Origin: Pelagibacterium nitratireducens | GTDB taxonomy: Bacteria; Pseudomonadota; Alphaproteobacteria; Rhizobiales; Devosiaceae | Assembly: GCF_037044555.1 (NCBI RefSeq) | Contig: NZ_CP146275.1 | Span: 2,646,501-2,710,500, forward strand | Length of the DNA: 64,000 nt | Direction of reading: 5' to 3' | Shown here: positions 36,489 to 45,601 of the stretch, one piece after another | Numbering within the stretch: position 1 is the first letter of the stretch | Layout: each line of letters begins with the position of its first letter | Notes under the pieces: generated by a model | Databases searched by the model: none | What the model saw: only the letters and a program-made list of their open reading frames with translations | What the model was told of the DNA's origin: nothing | Translations under genes and position numbers: made by a program

Positions 36489-37183
36489 AATTGCCCAAAC
36501 CGCTCGGCCTCCTCGTCAGGGCCGAGCGGCGAGCCCGCGCCAAGCGAGGACAGGTAGGCGTCGATGCTGGCCGATACGCCGTCGGACGCCGCGGCAAAGC
36601 CGTCCGTCACACCTCCGGCCAGGGCCAATTCAACCTGGTATCCCGCCCCCCGGTCGCACGCGACCCCGCTCAGGCTCTCGCTCGGGTCCTGGTAAGCAAA
36701 ACTGCGGCAAAAGCCCTGATCGAGAGGATAAGAACCAAGGACCGTGAGTTGGCCGTTTTCCAGCGCCGTTGGCACACCGGCAGGCGCGGTTGCGATGATC
36801 GAGGCAATCTCGGCGGTGCTGGAAAACGGGCCGGGCGTCGCCCCCCGTCCCAGCAGATAACCGCCACCGACCCCGAGGGCCAACACGACGCATGCAGCGA
36901 GCGGCAGGGCGGCGCGGACCCAGTTGCGGGCCGGAAACGGCAGTACCGTGCTGCGCGACCCATCCCGGACGGCTTCGACCAGTTTTGTTGGCGGCGGGGC
37001 CGACAAGATATCGGCAAAAGCCATGCGTGCCGCGTTGGCGCTGGCAGAAAAAGCCTGCGCACGCTCGGCGAGCACCGGGTCGGCGGCAATCGCATCGGCG
37101 ATGGCCCTGCTGGTCGCCGCGTCGAGTTCCCCGTCGATGTGAGCCATAAGCATTTCGTCGGTCACTTCCTTGGATTCGGTCAT
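36485..37183 (-). CDS. anti-sigma factor (membrane-anchored)
   Basis: A 232-residue protein with an acidic, helical N-terminal cytoplasmic part (MLMAHIDGELDAATSRAIADA), one membrane segment (about residues 90-112) and a periplasmic tail with two Cys (FCRSF and VACDRG). This is the layout of ECF anti-sigma factors of the ChrR/RsiW-like group, here without the zinc HXXXCXXC motif. Its ATG overlaps the sigma gene stop (ATGA). The periplasmic tail is a natural place to sense envelope signals. It is convergent with the ABC exporter gene, overlapping by four bases. Confidence 0.87.
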   Translation of the reverse strand: MTESKEVTDEMLMAHIDGELDAATSRAIADAIAADPVLAERAQAFSASANAARMAFADILSAPPPTKLVEAVRDGSRSTVLPFPARNWVRAALPLAACVVLALGVGGGYLLGRGATPGPFSSTAEIASIIATAPAGVPTALENGQLTVLGSYPLDQGFCRSFAYQDPSESLSGVACDRGAGYQVELALAGGVTDGFAAASDGVSASIDAYLSSLGAGSPLGPDEEAERFGQF

Positions 37184-37704
37184 TGTCTTTCCGCCGTTCT
37201 GGTCGCCGAAATATCGGTTTGGCTGAGTTCATCGGCCAGTCGCAACCGAGCCCGTGCCAGCCGGCTCATCACCGTGCCCACAGGAATATCGAGCACGTCC
37301 GCCGTATCGCGGTAGCTCAGCCCCTCGACGCAAACCAGCGTCAGGACGCTCCGTTGTTCTTCGGGCAAGGCCGAGACCAGGCGCCAGGTGCGCGCAAGTT
37401 CGGACCGGCTTTCAACAAGCGCTCTGCCATCGTCGCCCAACCTGTCGTTTATGGGATCGGTGGTATCCTCGAGCGTTTCGCGCCGCCGTTTGCGGTAGAC
37501 GTCGATCCACAGATTGTGGATGATCCGCATCATCCACGCATCGAGCCGCGTGCCGGGCGCAAATTTTTCCGGTGCCCGCAGCGCACGCTCGCAGGCAGCC
37601 TGGACAACATCGTCTGCATCGGCCGGGCCGCGCGTCAGAGACAACGCAAATGCCCGCAACCGTGGAAGCAAATCGACTATCTGATCACCGATATCGGGCG
37701 GCAC
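37180..37704 (-). CDS. ECF-type RNA polymerase sigma factor
   Basis: A 174-residue group 4 sigma factor with region 2 (LTRGPADADDVVQAACERAL; RLDAWMMRIIHNLWIDVYRKRRR) and region 4 (LPEEQRSVLTLVCVEGLSYRDTADVLDIPVGTVMSRLARAR). The start is taken at GTG 37704, where GGAG lies six bases upstream. An own-type promoter is seen just before it. It is co-translated with its anti-sigma factor and divergent from the acidic serine protease gene. Confidence 0.93.
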   Translation of the reverse strand: MPPDIGDQIVDLLPRLRAFALSLTRGPADADDVVQAACERALRAPEKFAPGTRLDAWMMRIIHNLWIDVYRKRRRETLEDTTDPINDRLGDDGRALVESRSELARTWRLVSALPEEQRSVLTLVCVEGLSYRDTADVLDIPVGTVMSRLARARLRLADELSQTDISATRTAERQ

Positions 37705-37736
37705 CAATATCTCCCGTCGTCATGACACTGCGGCGC

Positions 37737-37762
37737 TAACGGTTCAGGGTCCGACTTATTCC
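37737..37762 (-). promoter_or_regulatory. candidate ECF promoter of the sigma gene
   Basis: On the minus strand GGAATAA (complement of 37756-37762) and GTTA (complement of 37737-37740) give GGAAT-N17-GTTA, close to the GGAAC-N16/17-GTT form recognised by many alphaproteobacterial ECF sigmas. It lies about 33 bases before the sigma start codon, suggesting autoregulation. Confidence 0.5.
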
Positions 37763-37850
37763 ACGCGGCGTTCACTTTTTTACGCGGGCATGAATAATTT
37801 TCCATACGCGACGTTATAACGGCATGTTCCGTTCCAGATGGTGAGGTCCG

Positions 37851-39188
37851 ATGCCGGCCCGTCAAATTCTCAGTCTTGTTTTTGTTCTCCTGGCGCTGGC
37901 TTACGGCGCACTGGGCACCAGCCTCGCCTGGACAGGTCTGCCTCTGGTTTCGATGGCAATGGCGCAAGAAGAAGATGACGATGAGGACGATGAGGACGAC
38001 GAAGAGGACGAAGACGAAGACGACGATGAGGACGATGAGGACGACGGCGGCCGTCGGAACAATGATCGCGACGACGATGATGATGAGGAAGAGGGCGAAC
38101 GAGGCAATCGGATGGTCCGCACCGTTTTTGTGCCCGCGCCACCCGCTTTTTTGCCCTCGCGTCCCCAGCCCTCCCCCGAATTGCTGATCACGCTGTCGGA
38201 AACGCTTACCGTCCGGCAGATCGAAAGTCTGGGCTTTAATGTTCTGGCGACTGAAACGATAGATCTTATCGGTCGCACTGTGGCTCGCTTGGCTCTGCCG
38301 GAAAACCTCCCGGTTTCCGAGGCCCGGCAACTCCTCGCCGAACTTTCCACGGACACGCGACCCGTCGAGAATACGCTCTATGCGCTTCAGGCCTTGCCCT
38401 GCACGCCCGAGGGGTGCGCATCGCTCGATATGATGGGCTGGAACCCCGGCAGTACGTGCGAAGCCAGCCCGCGTATCGGCATGATCGATACGCCTGTTGA
38501 CGCCGCGCGCACCGGGCTTGAAGGAGGTCGGATCGAGACGTTCTCTGCACTGTCGTCCGACAGGCAACCCGCGCCCTCCGACCATGGCAGCGCGATTGCC
38601 GCGCTGATGGTCGGGCAGCCCGGCAGCGCCGCGCCGGGGCCGTTACCCAACGCAGAACTGATCGCGGCGGGCGCCTTTCATCGCGGGGAATTCGGCGCGA
38701 TTTCCGCCGACGCGTTCGATATCGTTCGCGCCCTCGATACGCTGTCCCGGCGCGATCTTGACGTGCTCAACATGAGCCTGGCGGGTGAGGAAAATGCGCT
38801 CGTTGCCGCCGCAATCGATGAGATGCTCGCCAGCGGCGTGCAGGTCGTGGCAGCGGTCGGAAATCTCGGCCCTGCCTCGCCACCCCAGTTTCCGGCAGCC
38901 CAGGAGGGCGTGGTCGCTGTAACGGCAGTCGATGCGGAGTACCGGATTTACCGTCAGGCGCTCCATGGTGAACATGTGGATTTTGCGGCGCCGGGCGTGG
39001 ACGTTTGGGTCGCAGACCCAGAGGGCGGCAACCTGCGGTCGGGAACTTCTTTTGCGTCCCCGCTGGTTGCCGCTGCCCTGGCGCTTGGCGCATCTCCCGA
39101 GGACCTCTCCGCGGATGCCATTGATCTGGGAGAAACAGGCCGGGACCCGGTTTTTGGATACGGCCTGGTCCAGTTTCCCGGCTGTTGA
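37851..39188 (+). CDS. secreted S8 (subtilisin-like) protease with long acidic segment
   Basis: A 445-residue protein. A signal peptide (1-38, AMA-QE) is followed by an almost pure Asp/Glu segment (about 40-82), a probable I9-like propeptide (about 105-180), and a catalytic domain. The triad is Asp213 (GMIDTPVD), His245 (SDHGSAIAAL) and Ser400 (SGTSFASPLVAA), with oxyanion Asn338 (AVGN). All are intact. The ATG has GAGG eight bases upstream. It is divergent from an ECF sigma/anti-sigma pair and next to an Asp-rich secreted protein. The acidic segment may bind calcium or keep the enzyme soluble; that is inference. Confidence 0.88.
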   Translation: MPARQILSLVFVLLALAYGALGTSLAWTGLPLVSMAMAQEEDDDEDDEDDEEDEDEDDDEDDEDDGGRRNNDRDDDDDEEEGERGNRMVRTVFVPAPPAFLPSRPQPSPELLITLSETLTVRQIESLGFNVLATETIDLIGRTVARLALPENLPVSEARQLLAELSTDTRPVENTLYALQALPCTPEGCASLDMMGWNPGSTCEASPRIGMIDTPVDAARTGLEGGRIETFSALSSDRQPAPSDHGSAIAALMVGQPGSAAPGPLPNAELIAAGAFHRGEFGAISADAFDIVRALDTLSRRDLDVLNMSLAGEENALVAAAIDEMLASGVQVVAAVGNLGPASPPQFPAAQEGVVAVTAVDAEYRIYRQALHGEHVDFAAPGVDVWVADPEGGNLRSGTSFASPLVAAALALGASPEDLSADAIDLGETGRDPVFGYGLVQFPGC

Positions 39189-39205
39189 GAGCGAGCATGA
39201 TAACA

Positions 39206-39238
39206 AGAGCCCTCCCGAGCGTTCGCCGGGAGGGCTCT
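39206..39238. terminator. bidirectional terminator-like hairpin
   Basis: AGAGCCCTCCCG (39206-39217) and CGGGAGGGCTCT (39227-39238) pair perfectly over 12 bp. It lies between the convergent protease and Asp-rich protein genes and can serve both, though T-runs are poor. Confidence 0.7.
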
Positions 39239-39253
39239 GTCAATGACTAGTGA

Positions 39254-39673
<420 letters not shown>

Positions 39674-39752
39674 CTCTACCTCCTTGGGTGTGGTTGGCCA
39701 TCGGCCGTTTACAAAGGAGCTAACGGATGAAATCTGTTCCTATTCCCCGAGG

Positions 39753-40442
39753 TCACATCCGGATGAGGACCATTGCCTCAAAAATTGCGATGAGGTGCAG
39801 CGTTGCACCGGTCACAACGAAGGCGTGCCAGAGCACGTTCTGGAAGGCGAGTTTTTCCCAAAGATGGAAAATGACACCCGCCGAATAGGCCACCCCACCC
39901 GCGACCAGCAGCCAAAGGGCAGTCGCCGGGAGAGCGGCTGCCAGTGCCTGGAAGGCCAGAATGCCGCTCCAGCCGATGGCGAGATAAAACGGTATGGCCA
40001 GCCGGCCGAAATGTTGCGGCACCAAAAGCTTGAGAGCGATGCCGATCAGGGCCGTTGCCCAGACGAAGATCAACAGCTTGTCGGCTACCGCGACATCGCC
40101 CAGCGCAATCAGCAGTGGCGTATAGCTTCCTGCGATGAACAGGAAGATCGCCGCCTGATCGATGCGCGCGAGCCATGCCTTGATGGGTCCCATCGGGCAG
40201 AGATTGAAGGCCATCGACGCGCTGAGCAAGGCAACGAACGAGCCAACATAGATGGCCACGGCGGCAATTTCCGCGCCGGTCGCGTGAACCACCGCAAGGG
40301 TTATCAGTACTGTACCGGCAACAATTGCGACCAACAGGCCCACGCCGTGGACGATGCCGTCGGCAATCAGCTCGGCCAGCGTGAAGGCCCGCCTGTGTCT
40401 CAGGACGTATGCCCTGGCGTTGCGGCGCAAATTTGAGCCCAT
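39753..40442 (-). CDS. hemolysin III/PAQR-family membrane protein
   Basis: A 229-residue protein with seven hydrophobic segments, matching the YqfA/hemolysin III branch of PAQR proteins. Metal-site residues of the family are visible: His in ADGIVHGVGLLVA, Asp in ARIDQAAIFLFIAGSYTP, and His in WEKLAFQNVLWHAFVVTGA. The start at 40442 has AGGAGG eight bases before it. The biochemical role in bacteria is uncertain; hydrolase activity is suggested for the superfamily. Confidence 0.9.
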   Translation of the reverse strand: MGSNLRRNARAYVLRHRRAFTLAELIADGIVHGVGLLVAIVAGTVLITLAVVHATGAEIAAVAIYVGSFVALLSASMAFNLCPMGPIKAWLARIDQAAIFLFIAGSYTPLLIALGDVAVADKLLIFVWATALIGIALKLLVPQHFGRLAIPFYLAIGWSGILAFQALAAALPATALWLLVAGGVAYSAGVIFHLWEKLAFQNVLWHAFVVTGATLHLIAIFEAMVLIRM

Positions 40443-40584
40443 GCCTGCCACCTCCTGGTGCCTTTTCCAGCCTGCCATTTATCCTGGCACGACTATTATA
40501 ACGCCTGGTAAGGCAGAATGGTGAACCGGCCGGTGAGATTTTGCCGGAACGGAGGATGCGGGCGCTTGTGTCGCAGCCTGGGTT

Positions 40585-41622
40585 TCAGTGCATGCCCAGG
40601 GGGCGAATGGGATCACCCTCTTCCGATACCGGATCGGTGGCTTGTGGCAAGGCTGCAAAGCTGACGCAGTTGCGGCCGGCCTTTTTTGACTCGTAGAGCG
40701 CAATATCGGCCTGGGCGAACCACTGGATGGGCGAGCGTAATCGGGAATCGAATGGGGCAATGCCAAAGCTGGCGGTGACGGATACGACCTTGCCCGAGTA
40801 CCGAAAGCGCAGCCCACTGATTTCTTCACGAAGGCGTTCGGCACACTGGCTGGCCTCATAGGCCATCGTCTCGGGCAACAACATGCCGAATTCTTCTCCG
40901 CCCAGCCGGCCCAGCCGGTCGGTGGTCCGGAGGCATTCGGCGGCGCGGTTGGCGACCGATTTGAGCACCTCGTCGGCGATTTCGGCGCCGAAGGCCGTGT
41001 TTACCCGGTGAAATCCGTCGATATCGACGAAAATCAGCGTGGCCGGCCGGTCATAGCGCAGCGCCCGCGCGTATTCGCGGTCGACCTCGGCCCTGAAGCT
41101 CCTGCGCGTCAGGGCGCCAGTGAGATAGTCCGCTTCACCCGGTTGGTGCGATACAAGTTCGGACATGACCAAGTCGGCAAGGTGGCCAGCAAGCGCCATC
41201 TCCCGTTCACCGAACACACGCGCGTTGTTATCCATCACCTGGAGCGCACCAATGACATATCCATCGGCGGTTTGAAGGGGTGCGACAAGGCAGGAGCCGA
41301 CAGACGCTCCGCCAGGGCTGCATTCCAGACTGGAGCAACGGGGGTCGGTGGCCACATTTTCGATGGCCAGCGGCTGATCCAGCCCGATGCTCAGCGTCGC
41401 AAGAGACCGGTCGCGCTCGACGCGCCGGTAGCTCAGGCCCGTAGCCGCGAGGACGATTTCGGCATGCCGGTCCACGATGGAAATCGCCACCATCGGAGCG
41501 ATGCTGATCCGCGCGAGTTCCAGAATGTGGTCCAGGGATTCGATCGGGGCGACCAAAGCGGCGGTCAGCCGATTGAGCGCCGCCAACCGTCCCTCTTCGC
41601 TCGTCGATACTTCCATAACCAT
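40585..41622 (-). CDS. GAF-GGDEF diguanylate cyclase
   Basis: A 345-residue cytoplasmic protein. The first half (about 10-155) reads as a GAF domain; the second is a GGDEF domain with active site GRLGGEEFGMLLPE (a GGEEF form, catalytically competent). FVDIDGFHRVNTAFG is the metal-binding block. An RxxD inhibitory site is not obvious. It would make cyclic di-GMP in response to a ligand of the GAF domain. GAGGA lies seven bases before the ATG. A curli-like locus is 6 kb away, and c-di-GMP often controls such fibres, but no direct link is seen. Confidence 0.9.
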   Translation of the reverse strand: MVMEVSTSEEGRLAALNRLTAALVAPIESLDHILELARISIAPMVAISIVDRHAEIVLAATGLSYRRVERDRSLATLSIGLDQPLAIENVATDPRCSSLECSPGGASVGSCLVAPLQTADGYVIGALQVMDNNARVFGEREMALAGHLADLVMSELVSHQPGEADYLTGALTRRSFRAEVDREYARALRYDRPATLIFVDIDGFHRVNTAFGAEIADEVLKSVANRAAECLRTTDRLGRLGGEEFGMLLPETMAYEASQCAERLREEISGLRFRYSGKVVSVTASFGIAPFDSRLRSPIQWFAQADIALYESKKAGRNCVSFAALPQATDPVSEEGDPIRPLGMH

Positions 41623-41730
41623 GGGACGGTCCTCTTGCCCTCCGGGTCAACGTGAGACATTACCTCAAATTGTGCATTTTATGGTGTTTCACCGGGTTGG
41701 ATGGTTACCCAATCCTCACTTTCGCGAATT

Positions 41731-42954
41731 CTAGCGCAGTGCGGAAAGCAGGCCGCTTGACGCGTGACCATCGGCCAGAAGCCCGGCAGCGCGCTGGAAG
41801 GCGATAATGCCCTGTCGGGTTTTGGGGCCAACGACCCCATCGGGTGTGCCGACATTGTATCCGCGGCGGTTGAGGAGGCTTTGCAGTTCTTCGCGCTGTG
41901 ATCGCGTCAGGCCCGTCTCATTGGCGGGAAACGAGCGGATGAAGGGACCGACGCCAAGGATGCGGTCGGCCAGATGGCCGACGGCGAGGGCATAATTGTC
42001 GGAATTGTTGTAGCGCTTGATGACGTCGAAATTGGCAAGCAACAGGAAAACCGGACCACTGCCGCCCGACGGCATGAAAATCCGTCCCATGTCCCCGGAG
42101 CGCGGAAAGTTTCGCCCGCCGGTGCGGCGAACACCCATGGCTTCCCATTGGCCAAGGGTCTGGCGCCCGATATCCCAGGCGCGGCCATAATCGAAACCGG
42201 AGGGGAGTTGGACTTCGTAGCCCCAGGTCTCGCCGCTCCGCCAGCCATGCGATTTGAGATAGTTGGCGGCCGACCCCAATGCATCGGGCACGGAGTTCCA
42301 GATGTCGCGCTTGCCGTTGCCATTGTAATCGACGGCGTAGGCCATAAAGCTCGACGGCATGAACTGGGTGTGCCCCATCGCCCCGGCCCATGACCCGACC
42401 ATTTGCGGCGCAGCAACATGGCCCGCCTGCAGGATCTGCAGCGCGGTCAGCAATTCGCTCTTGAAAAAGTCGCGCCGGTAATTGCCATAGGTCAGCGTTG
42501 CCAGCGCATGGATGACATTGTTGCCGCCCATGTAGGATCCGTAGTTGGTTTCCATGCCCCAGATGGCAAGGATGATTTCGGACTGGATGCCATAGCGCTG
42601 CTCGGCTCCACCCAATGTCTGGGCCCACTCCCCGCGCATGCTCCGACCGTTGGACACGCGCGTGGACGATACTGCGTCGGCAACATACTGACCCGTCGTC
42701 TTGACCGTTTCGGGCTGGCTGCGCGTGAGGCTCATGATGCGGTCGGACGGCGTAAAGCCTGCAAAGGCCTGCTCGAATATGGCGCGGGAAACGCCACGCG
42801 AGGACGCTTCGGGCCAGACCGAGGCAACGAAATCGGAGACATTGGCAAAGGCAGGGCGCGGCAGAACGAGCGCTGCGCCAGCGCCCAACCCGAGCGCGAT
42901 TGCACGACGGCGCGAAAGAACGGGGAAATCAGTCGTGGGGGCGGTGCTACGCAT
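41731..42954 (-). CDS. lytic murein transglycosylase with peptidoglycan-binding domain
   Basis: A 407-residue exported enzyme with a twin-arginine-like signal (SRRRAIALGLGAGAALVL). The MltB-type catalytic domain has the Glu in IWGMETNYGSYMGG and the block GAMGHTQFMPSSF. A C-terminal PG_binding_1 domain (about 345-400, NRRGYNVGTPDGVVGPKTRQGIIAFQ) follows. It cleaves glycan strands of murein to leave 1,6-anhydro ends. A CtrA-type box lies 140 bases upstream in the divergent spacer, consistent with cell-cycle use. Confidence 0.92.
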   Translation of the reverse strand: MRSTAPTTDFPVLSRRRAIALGLGAGAALVLPRPAFANVSDFVASVWPEASSRGVSRAIFEQAFAGFTPSDRIMSLTRSQPETVKTTGQYVADAVSSTRVSNGRSMRGEWAQTLGGAEQRYGIQSEIILAIWGMETNYGSYMGGNNVIHALATLTYGNYRRDFFKSELLTALQILQAGHVAAPQMVGSWAGAMGHTQFMPSSFMAYAVDYNGNGKRDIWNSVPDALGSAANYLKSHGWRSGETWGYEVQLPSGFDYGRAWDIGRQTLGQWEAMGVRRTGGRNFPRSGDMGRIFMPSGGSGPVFLLLANFDVIKRYNNSDNYALAVGHLADRILGVGPFIRSFPANETGLTRSQREELQSLLNRRGYNVGTPDGVVGPKTRQGIIAFQRAAGLLADGHASSGLLSALR

Positions 42955-43094
42955 GGAGGGACCTTTTCCGCTTCCAATCGCCAGTTATCCTGTCACGCCT
43001 TTATGGCGAGACGCTGTCCGCCCCCAACGGACAGCATGGGATGACTTGGCGCTAACAAAACAAACTCAACGGCACAAAATCTGCCAGAAGGGAC

Positions 43095-43109
43095 TTAAGG
43101 TCGTGTTAA
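43095..43109. promoter_or_regulatory. CtrA-type binding site
   Basis: TTAA-GGTCGTG-TTAA matches the CtrA consensus exactly. It lies in the spacer between the divergent lytic transglycosylase and AAC(3)-like genes, 62 bases before the latter. A weaker TTAA-ACTCATG-TTCA follows about 30 bases on. Confidence 0.55.
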
Positions 43110-43170
43110 GCACGTTGGCGCACGGCGCTCTGATGCTTAAACTCATGTTCACTCTATCGTGAGCGTCCGC

Positions 43171-43974
43171 ATGTCCGACTTTCTATCCTGCGCCGATCTT
43201 GTCACCGATCTCTCCCAAATCGGGGTGCGTGCCGGCGATATCGTTATGGTCCACGCCGCCATGAGCACCGTGGGGAATCTCATCAATGGACCCGATACAC
43301 TGATCGATGCGCTCCTGAGGACGGTTGGACCCAGCGGCACCATCATGGCCTATACCGACTGGGATGCCCGCTACGAAGCGCTGCTCGATGAGACCGGTCG
43401 CGTGCCCGCCGTGTGGCGAGACAGGATTTCCGGGTTCGATCCGCAGCGCTCACGAGCCGTCCGGGACCATGGCGTGTTGCCCGAGTTTGTCAGAACCACC
43501 CCTGGCGCCCTGCGCAGCGAAAATCCCGGAGCGTCGATGACGGCTATCGGGGCGCGGGCCGATTGGCTGGTTGCCGATCACGCGCTCGATTATGGCTACG
43601 GGCCCGCCTCGCCGCTGGCCAGGCTGGTTGAGGCCGGTGGCAAGGTGCTGATGGTCGGCGCGCCGCACGATACGATGACGCTGATCCATCATGCAGAACA
43701 TCTGGCCGACATTCCCAACAAGCGCATCAAGCGCTGGGCGGTACCGTTTGCCGGCCCGGACGGAACGGTATGGCGGATGTGCGAAGAGTTCGACACCTCG
43801 GACGCCGTTGCCCCCCAACTCGATGGTATCGACTATTTTACCGCGATCGTGACATCCCATCTCGAAAAGGGACGCGGGCGGCAAGATAAGATCGGAGCGG
43901 CAGGAAGTTTGCTGGTCGATGCCAAACAAATGCTCGAGCACGCCGTGGCGTGGCTCGAGCGGAATGGTCAATAA
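43171..43974 (+). CDS. AAC(3)-type aminoglycoside acetyltransferase family protein
   Basis: A 267-residue protein of the antibiotic N-acetyltransferase (AAC(3)) fold. MVHAAMSTVGNLINGPDTLIDALL near the start and GALRSENPGASMTAIGARADWLVADHALDYGYG with GAPHDTMTLIHHAEHLA are the family blocks, including the conserved His. These enzymes transfer acetyl from CoA to the 3-amino group of aminoglycosides, but many chromosomal members have unknown natural substrates. ATG 43171 is chosen; GTG 43159 is an alternative. There are no mobile elements close by, so it looks intrinsic. Confidence 0.88.
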   Translation: MSDFLSCADLVTDLSQIGVRAGDIVMVHAAMSTVGNLINGPDTLIDALLRTVGPSGTIMAYTDWDARYEALLDETGRVPAVWRDRISGFDPQRSRAVRDHGVLPEFVRTTPGALRSENPGASMTAIGARADWLVADHALDYGYGPASPLARLVEAGGKVLMVGAPHDTMTLIHHAEHLADIPNKRIKRWAVPFAGPDGTVWRMCEEFDTSDAVAPQLDGIDYFTAIVTSHLEKGRGRQDKIGAAGSLLVDAKQMLEHAVAWLERNGQ

Positions 43975-43986
43975 CGCCATGCGCGT

Positions 43987-44457
43987 TCAGAGCGTCTTGG
44001 CCAGCGCTTCGAGTTGATCGGCGCATATGCCCCAACCCTCGTGGAATCCCATCTGCTCGTGTTGCTGCTTGTCTTCCAGCGTCCAATGCTTGGCCCGGGC
44101 GATATAGCGGGTCTTGCCGCCTTCATCGGCGAAGGTCAGCTCGCAGGTGAAAAACGCCTTGTCGGTCGGTTGCCATCCGGCGGTAAAGGCATCGGTGAAA
44201 ACCAGTTTTTCGTTGGGAACGACTTCGAGATAGATGCCGGGATTGGGATATTCGTTGCCTTCGGGGTCGGCCATCGTGACCGTATTGGCGCCGCCCGGAC
44301 GAACGTCGATCTCCACCTTGGGCGTGGTCCAGGGCTTGGGCGCGAACCACTGCTTGATAAGGTCTGGCTCGGTCCAGCAACGATAGACCTTGTCGCGCGG
44401 CGCATCGATCAGGCGATCCAGCACGAGTTCCTTGTCGGTGTTGGGCGTGGCGGGCAT
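43987..44457 (-). CDS. SRPBCC/AHSA1-family protein
   Basis: A 156-residue protein of the activator-of-Hsp90-like (START-related) fold. KELVLDRLIDAPRDKVYRCW with EPDLIKQWFAPKPW, and DVRPGGANTVTMADPEG, are the usual opening blocks. GGAG lies seven bases before ATG 44457. It is divergent from an ArsR-type gene that is followed by a second AHSA1 protein, a common arrangement whose ligands are unknown. Confidence 0.87.
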   Translation of the reverse strand: MPATPNTDKELVLDRLIDAPRDKVYRCWTEPDLIKQWFAPKPWTTPKVEIDVRPGGANTVTMADPEGNEYPNPGIYLEVVPNEKLVFTDAFTAGWQPTDKAFFTCELTFADEGGKTRYIARAKHWTLEDKQQHEQMGFHEGWGICADQLEALAKTL

Positions 44458-44615
44458 TTGTCGTCTCCATTTGCAGCATTGATGCATACAGGACGTGTCA
44501 GTTTGGTCCGATCCGACAAAATCGGCAAATTTTTTGCCCAGCCGCCAGGCTGTGCATATTGACTCGCAAAGCGACTTTATATAACTAATTGGATATCAAT
44601 CTATACGGTTATGAA
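44458..44615. promoter_or_regulatory. divergent promoter region of the ArsR/AHSA1 group
   Basis: The right part is markedly AT-rich (44573-44607), with ATAT steps flanking a central AACTAATTGG, as expected for an ArsR-type operator. Exact operator bounds and promoter hexamers are not clear. Confidence 0.35.
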
Positions 44616-44963
44616 ATGACGGAATCCGAACGCCTCGACGCCACATTTATCGCCCTGGCCGACCCAACGCGGCGCGCCATTCTGGCGCGGCTGATCGAGG
44701 GTGAGGCAACGGTGATGGAACTGGCGGCGCCCTTCGATATGAGCCAGCCTGCCATTTCCAAGCACATAAAGATGCTGGAGCGAGCCGGGCTGGTATCGCG
44801 CAGCCGCGACGCGCAAAAGCGCCCGGTCAAGATCGAAGGCATTGCGCTCAAGGAAGCCACTGACTGGCTGGAGAATTATCGTCAGATCTGGGAAGCCAAT
44901 TTTTCCCGGCTCGACACCCTGCTGGACGAGTTGAAGGCTCAACGCAAAAAGGAACGGAACTGA
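44616..44963 (+). CDS. ArsR-type winged-helix regulator
   Basis: A 115-residue regulator: ALADPTRRAILARLIEGEATVMELAAPFDMSQPAISKHIKMLERAGLV is a standard ArsR helix-turn-helix. There is no metal-binding ELCVC-type motif, so it belongs to the group of non-metal ArsR proteins paired with AHSA1 genes. Its stop overlaps the next gene (ATGA). The ATG at 44616 is preferred over a TTG at 44589. Confidence 0.9.
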   Translation: MTESERLDATFIALADPTRRAILARLIEGEATVMELAAPFDMSQPAISKHIKMLERAGLVSRSRDAQKRPVKIEGIALKEATDWLENYRQIWEANFSRLDTLLDELKAQRKKERN

Positions 44964-45454
44964 TGAGCTTTTCCACTACCCTTACCGTTTCGACACCAAG
45001 CGATCTCGAAGTGGTCATCGAGCGCCTGTTCGATGCCCCGGCCGATCTGGTTTTCGATTGTTATACAAAGCCCGATCTCGTTCGGCGCTGGATGACCGGG
45101 ATGGACGACTGGTCGCTTGCCACGTGCGAGATCGACCTGAGGCCCGGCGGTACGTATCGCTACGTCTGGTCGGGACCGGATGGGGCCAGCATGGGCCTCA
45201 AGGGAATTTTCCACGAGATCGAGCCCCCGGCCCGCCTTGTGACCACCGAGACGTTCGATGACGATTTCGGCATGGGAAAAATGCTGATCGAGTGCGCGTT
45301 TCAGGCCGAAAACGATCGCACGCGGCTCAAACAGACAATCACATATGAATCCAAGGGCCAGCGCGATGCATCACTGGCAACCGGCATGACCGATGGCATG
45401 GGCATAAGCTTTGCTTCGCTCGACGCTCTGCTCGCCGACCTCACCGGCAAGTAG
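44963..45454 (+). CDS. SRPBCC/AHSA1-family protein
   Basis: A 163-residue AHSA1-type protein with EVVIERLFDAPADLVFDCYTKPDLVRRWM and LRPGGTYRYVWSGPDG. It is translated from an ATGA overlap with the ArsR gene, so regulator and ligand-binding protein are made together. It is distinct in sequence from the divergent AHSA1 protein at 43987, so the pair may act as partners. Confidence 0.88.
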   Translation: MSFSTTLTVSTPSDLEVVIERLFDAPADLVFDCYTKPDLVRRWMTGMDDWSLATCEIDLRPGGTYRYVWSGPDGASMGLKGIFHEIEPPARLVTTETFDDDFGMGKMLIECAFQAENDRTRLKQTITYESKGQRDASLATGMTDGMGISFASLDALLADLTGK

Positions 45455-45474
45455 AACGAGAAAACGACGGGCTT

Positions 45475-45601
45475 AGAGCGTGTCCAGCAAAAGCATGTCC
45501 TCGACGCGATCGGGGATGGAAACGGTTTTGCGGTTCGGACACGCGACAAGACAAAGGTCTGGAGCCGAGGATTTGATTCAATCAAATCCTGGACGGCTCT
45601 A
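45475..45601 (+). repeat. dispersed intergenic repeat, copy B (intact)
   Basis: It starts AGAGCGTGTCCAGCAAAAG like copy A, then has an extra block of about 20 bases (GTCCTCGACGCGATCGGGG), then GGAAACGGTTTTGCGG, GGACACGCG, the palindrome GGATTTGATTCAATCAAATCC and the end GGACGGCTCTAG. Its last bases supply the stop codon of the convergent trkH gene. Confidence 0.85.
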
